NCBI GenBank assembly: GCA_944368775.1
Contig: CALVXB010000004.1
Coordinates: 1 to 64,000, forward strand
Length of the DNA stretch: 64,000 nt
Direction of reading: 5' to 3'
Origin: an uncultured Clostridia bacterium
Lineage (GTDB): Bacteria; Bacillota; Clostridia; Christensenellales; Borkfalkiaceae
Part shown: positions 61,030 through 64,000 of the stretch, piece after piece
Position numbering within the stretch: the first letter of the stretch is position 1
Layout of the letters: every line of letters begins with the position of its first letter
Position numbers and translations under genes: made by a program
Notes under the pieces: model-generated
Told to the model about the DNA's origin: nothing
The model's database searches: none
The model's input: the letters and a program-made list of their open reading frames with translations, nothing else

Positions 61030-62856
61030 TTATTCGAGCACAGCCTTGATGCGGCGGACGCCCGCCGAGGAGGACTGCTCTTTGACGATATGGAAGTGCC
61101 CCAGCTCGCCGGTGCGCGCGGCGTGCGGGCCGCCGCACATCTCGCGCGAGAAGGTGCCGATGCTGTACGTTTTGACGACGTCGCCGTACTTGCTGTCGAA
61201 CACGCCGACGACGCCCTCTTCGCGGGCGCGCTCGTACGGCATCTCTTCGAACACGACGGGGATATCCTCGGCGATCTTTTGGTTGACGAGGTCCTCGACC
61301 GCCTTGATCTCTTCTTGCGTCATGGGGCGGGGGAAGTTGAAGTCGAAGCGCAGGCGCTCGGGGGTGATGTTGCTGCCCTTTTGGTTGACGTCGGCAGAAA
61401 GCACCTGTTTGAGGGCGGCGTTGAGCAGGTGGGTCGCGGTGTGCAGGCGGGTGGTGGCGACGCCCGTATCGGCGAGGCCGCCCTTGAACTCGCCCGCCGC
61501 CTGCGCGTGGCTCTTTTCTTGATGTTCCTTAAAGGCGGCGTCAAAGCCCGCCTCGTCGACGGTGTAGCCGCGCTCGGCAGCCATTTCGACGGTCAGCTCG
61601 AGGGGGAAGCCATAGGTATCGTACAGTTTGAAGGCCGCCTTGCCGCCGATGCGCGTCTCTTTGACGAAGGCGGGGTCCTGCTTGGCCATGAACTCGTTTT
61701 TGCGCGCGATGCCGGCGACCGTCTTTTCGAACTCCTTCATACCCTTTTCGAGGGAGGACTCGAAGCGGTCGATCTCGCGGCCGATCTCGGTGAGGATGTA
61801 CTCCTCTTTTTGAGGAAGGAGGGGGTACGCCTCGCCGTAGATATCTTCAATAAAGATCTTGGCGACGGAGAGCATCTCGCGGCCGTCGACGCCCAGGCTG
61901 CGGCAATAGCGCACCGCGCGGCGGAGCAGGCGGCGCAGGATGTAGCCCGCGCCCGTGTTGGAGGGCAGGATGCCGTTGACGTCGCCGATGAGCATGACGG
62001 CGGTGCGGGTGTGGTCGGCGATGATGCGCATACACTTTTGCGGCTCGCCGCCGTCGTCGTACTTTTTGCCGGACGCGCCCTCGAGGTAGGCGATGACGGC
62101 GGAGAAGAGGTCTGTCTTGTAGCCGTCTTTGAGCCCGTTCAAAAAGGCGAGCATGCGGTCGAGGCCGAAGCCGGTGTCCACATTCTTGTTTTCGAGGGGA
62201 ATGTAGCCGCTTTCCGTCTTTTTATACTGCATATACACGTCGTTGCCGATCTCGACGTACCGCCCGCAGGGGCAGTTGATGTCGCAGTGTTCGCGGCCGC
62301 ACTCCTCGTCGGTGAGGGGGTAGAACCACTCGTTGTCAGGCCCGCAGGGGGTGCCGACGGTGCCCTCGAGCTCCCACCAGTTGTTGGACTTGTCGAGGTA
62401 GAAGATGTGCTCGGGCTTGATGCCCAGGCCGATGAGCAGCTGCGCCGTCTCGTCGTCGCGCGGGGCAGACTCGTTGCCCGCGAACACGGTGGAGCAGATC
62501 TTGTCCTTGTCGAGGCCGAACACCTCGGTGAGCAGCTCGAAGGACCAGGCCGTCTTTTCCTTTTTGAAGTAGTCGCCCAGCGACCAATTGCCCATCATTT
62601 CAAAAAAGGTGAAGTGGGTGGCGTCGCCGACAGACTCGATGTCGACGGTGCGCACGCAGCCCTGCACGTTGCACAGCCGCTTGCCCGCGGGGTGCGGCTT
62701 GCCCAAAAGGTAGGGCATGAGCGGCTGCATGCCCGCCACGTTGAACATGACGCCGGTGGTGCCGTCGCCGATGAGGGAGACGGCGCCGATGTTGACGTGC
62801 CCCTTGCTCTCGTAAAAGGAGAGCCACTTATTGCGAAGTTCTTTACTCGTGATCAT
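61030..62856 (-). CDS. alaS: Alanyl-tRNA synthetase, short form without the C-terminal domain
   Basis: 608 residues from ATG 62856 (GAGAGGA 10 nt upstream). Class II catalytic core (FNVAGMQPLMPYLLGKPHPAGKRLCNVQGCVRT, THFTFFEMMGNWSLGDYFKKE), the long tRNA-recognition region and the editing domain with its zinc ligands HTATHLLNAAL and CGGPHAARTG. The protein stops directly after the editing domain; normal bacterial AlaRS (about 875 residues) adds a DHHA1/C-Ala domain. It is either the sole AlaRS in reduced form or a paralogue. The frame is continuous with the upstream cysE: no stop codon lies between them. Confidence 0.9.
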   Translation of the reverse strand: MITSKELRNKWLSFYESKGHVNIGAVSLIGDGTTGVMFNVAGMQPLMPYLLGKPHPAGKRLCNVQGCVRTVDIESVGDATHFTFFEMMGNWSLGDYFKKEKTAWSFELLTEVFGLDKDKICSTVFAGNESAPRDDETAQLLIGLGIKPEHIFYLDKSNNWWELEGTVGTPCGPDNEWFYPLTDEECGREHCDINCPCGRYVEIGNDVYMQYKKTESGYIPLENKNVDTGFGLDRMLAFLNGLKDGYKTDLFSAVIAYLEGASGKKYDDGGEPQKCMRIIADHTRTAVMLIGDVNGILPSNTGAGYILRRLLRRAVRYCRSLGVDGREMLSVAKIFIEDIYGEAYPLLPQKEEYILTEIGREIDRFESSLEKGMKEFEKTVAGIARKNEFMAKQDPAFVKETRIGGKAAFKLYDTYGFPLELTVEMAAERGYTVDEAGFDAAFKEHQEKSHAQAAGEFKGGLADTGVATTRLHTATHLLNAALKQVLSADVNQKGSNITPERLRFDFNFPRPMTQEEIKAVEDLVNQKIAEDIPVVFEEMPYERAREEGVVGVFDSKYGDVVKTYSIGTFSREMCGGPHAARTGELGHFHIVKEQSSSAGVRRIKAVLE

Positions 62857-63585
62857 TGTGTTCGTCCTCTCGTTGCTTGCGATTCTCGTCCTTTCCCCCC
62901 TGCCCTCGCCCACGGCGGGGAACAGCTCTTCCTCTTCTTCTCTGCGGCACTCGACCTTGCCGCCCGTCAGCTTGGCGAGCGCCTCTTCGAGCTTGTGCAC
63001 GCGGTGTTTGAGCGCGCGGATCTCCTCTGCATTGGGGTCCACCTTTTCCTGCTGCAGGTCGGGCTTGACGCCGCCGATGCGCACCACCCTGCCGGGCACG
63101 CCGACGACGGTGGCGAAGGGCGGCACCTCTTTGAGCACCACCGCGCCCGCGCCGATCTTGGCGCCCTCGCCCACGGTGAAGCCGCCCAGCACCTTTGCAC
63201 CCGAACTGATGACGACGTCGCGCTCGATGGTCGGGTGGCGCTTGCCCTTTTCTTTGCCCGTGCCGCCCAGCGTGACGCCCTGGTAGATGACGACGCCCGT
63301 GGCGACTTCTGCCGTTTCGCCGATGACGACGCCCGTGCCGTGGTCGATGAACACGCCGCCCTCTATTTTGGCGGCGGGGTGGATCTCGATGCCCGTCAGA
63401 AATTTGGCGAACTGCGAAGCCATGCGCGCGAGCAGCTTTAAGTGCATGCGGTACAGGCGGTTGGCGAAGCGGTGCCACGACAGCGCGTGCACCCCCGAAT
63501 AGGTCAGCCAGATCTCGAATTTATTGCGCGCGGCCGGGTCGTTGCGCTTGGCGGCCTCGATGTCTGCCCGCAGCCTCTTGAACAT
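62857..63585 (-). CDS. cysE: Serine O-acetyltransferase, reading frame open into alaS
   Basis: Residues 1-243 of an 851-residue open frame from ATG 63585 (AAGGAGAG upstream). Left-handed beta-helix features of CysE are intact: GIEIHPAAKIEGGVFIDHGTGVVIGETAEVATGVVIYQGVTLGG with catalytic His and Asp, GAKVLGGFTVGEGAKIGAGAVV and GVPGRVV. A coiled-coil tail at about 190-215 (EIRALKHRVHKLEEALAKL) is where CysE normally ends. Synthesises O-acetylserine for cysteine. A run of six G (minus strand) precedes alaS; losing one G would give TGA overlapping the alaS ATG, so a sequencing slip or frameshift is possible. Otherwise this is a true CysE-AlaRS fusion. Confidence 0.85.
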
Positions 63586-63673
63586 ACGTTCTCTCCTTAT
63601 TTTGCGCGCCCGAAAAGCGATTTTGCAGCCGAACAGGGCGCGCCGGCCGCCCTCTGCCGCCGGTCACGGATAT

Positions 63674-63701
63674 ATTATACATATTTTTGCGGGAAATTCA
63701 A
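63674..63701 (-). promoter_or_regulatory. Sigma-A promoter of cysE
   Basis: Minus-strand TTGAAT (63701-63696), 16-nt spacer, TATAAT (63679-63674). The 90-nt leader is too short for a T-box. Confidence 0.55.
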
Positions 63702-63770
63702 TATTATTTCCGTACCCAAAAAAAATTTTTTAAGAAAACTGTAAAATTTTCACAATTTATGGGAAAATTG

Positions 63771-63799
63771 TTGCGCAAAGCTGTGAAATATGATATACT
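63771..63799 (+). promoter_or_regulatory. Sigma-A promoter of the DeoR-type gene
   Basis: TTGCGC (63771-63776), 17-nt spacer, TATACT (63794-63799), 34 nt before the presumed start. Confidence 0.6.
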
Positions 63800-63833
63800 T
63801 ACAGCTGTAAACCGAGTACAGGAGGATACCACT

Positions 63834-64000
63834 ACGAAACGCACCCGCATTGAAGAGATCGCTCTCTTGATCGAGAAAAACGGAAAGATGAGCTTAGAAG
63901 AGCTCGCCGTACAGTTCCCCGACGTTTCGGACATGACGCTGCGGCGCGACCTTTTGGAACTGGAAAAGGAAAACAAGGTCATCCGCGTGCGCGGCGGGGC
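63834..64000 (+). CDS. DeoR-family regulator, N-terminal part, apparent ACG start
   Basis: The first 55 residues (TKRTRIEEIALLIEKNGKMSLEELA..FPDVSDMTLRRDLLELEKENKVIRVRGG) are the DeoR helix-turn-helix: family proteins begin at just this point and continue with the xVRGG signature. A perfect AGGAGG (63820-63825) lies 8 nt before ACG 63834, where ATG is expected; no ATG, GTG or TTG occurs in frame until inside the DNA-binding domain. The rest of the gene is outside the window. Such regulators control sugar operons. Confidence 0.75.

Noticed and set aside
61090..63441. Plus-strand open frame of 783 codons
   Set aside because: Antisense to cysE and alaS.
63586..63668. T-box or S-box leader before cysE
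   Set aside because: The leader is under 90 nt and has no specifier or antiterminator structure.

Overview
The window reads as a chromosomal segment of a GC-rich, spore-lineage Firmicute (Clostridia-like), probably an uncultured gut anaerobe. Evidence: the yqfC-yqfD-phoH-pgpH-ybeY-era synteny, a SPOCS/LysM protein beside ispE and a Veg-like gene, a BofA-like protein, GTP-type PEP carboxykinase, rex-adhE, an [FeFe]-hydrogenase-like protein, strong AGGAGG ribosome sites, sigma-A promoters with 16-18 bp spacers, and a choloylglycine-hydrolase-family enzyme suggesting a gut habitat. Species cannot be named from sequence alone. Because of the high GC, nearly every real gene has long antisense open frames; these were discarded.

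Layout. 1-4.0 kb: 5' part of a large repeat surface protein (minus). 4.1-9.4 kb: an export operon of the NHLM/PCAT type (reduced HlyD-like adaptor, C39 peptidase-ABC exporter, partner ABC protein, and a 68-residue peptide with a double-glycine leader). 9.4-11.9 kb: a partner-switching module (STAS antagonist plus a membrane sensor fused to PP2C phosphatase and RsbW-like kinase domains). 12.0-15.1 kb: a five-gene operon around a divergent [FeFe] hydrogenase. 15.3-23.7 kb: metal exporter-like protein, MalK-like ATPase, argF, PepV-like peptidase, PlsC, YfbR, and a TPP-riboswitch-controlled ThiT. 23.8-28.9 kb: era-ybeY-pgpH-phoH-yqfD-yqfC. 29-35 kb: membrane protein, FmdB zinc ribbon, AraC regulator, M1 peptidase, choloylglycine-hydrolase-like enzyme, sirtuin, DUF1858.

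35.2-36.4 kb is gene-poor: a cluster of DnaA-box-like 9-mers (oriC-like), tRNA-Arg(ACG), and a run of back-to-back hairpins. 36.4-42 kb: a MerR/lipoprotein divergent pair with a textbook 19-bp-spacer MerR promoter, BofA, and a large BspA-like leucine-rich-repeat lipoprotein. 42.2-46.3 kb: rex-adhE-kinase operon. 46.5-50.8 kb: spore/isoprenoid neighbourhood. 51-64 kb: zinc-ribbon acidic protein, lipoprotein, rplM-rpsI, pckG, an epimerase-ferredoxin pair, cysE running without a stop codon into a short alaS, and the start of a DeoR-type regulator that appears to begin at ACG.

The best candidate for a little-described system is 4.1-11.9 kb: a peptide exporter with a Cys-free 20-residue predicted core peptide and no modification enzyme, followed directly by a transmembrane phosphatase/kinase partner-switching sensor. 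A signalling circuit (export, sensing, sigma-factor release) is a reasonable hypothesis, not a demonstrated function.
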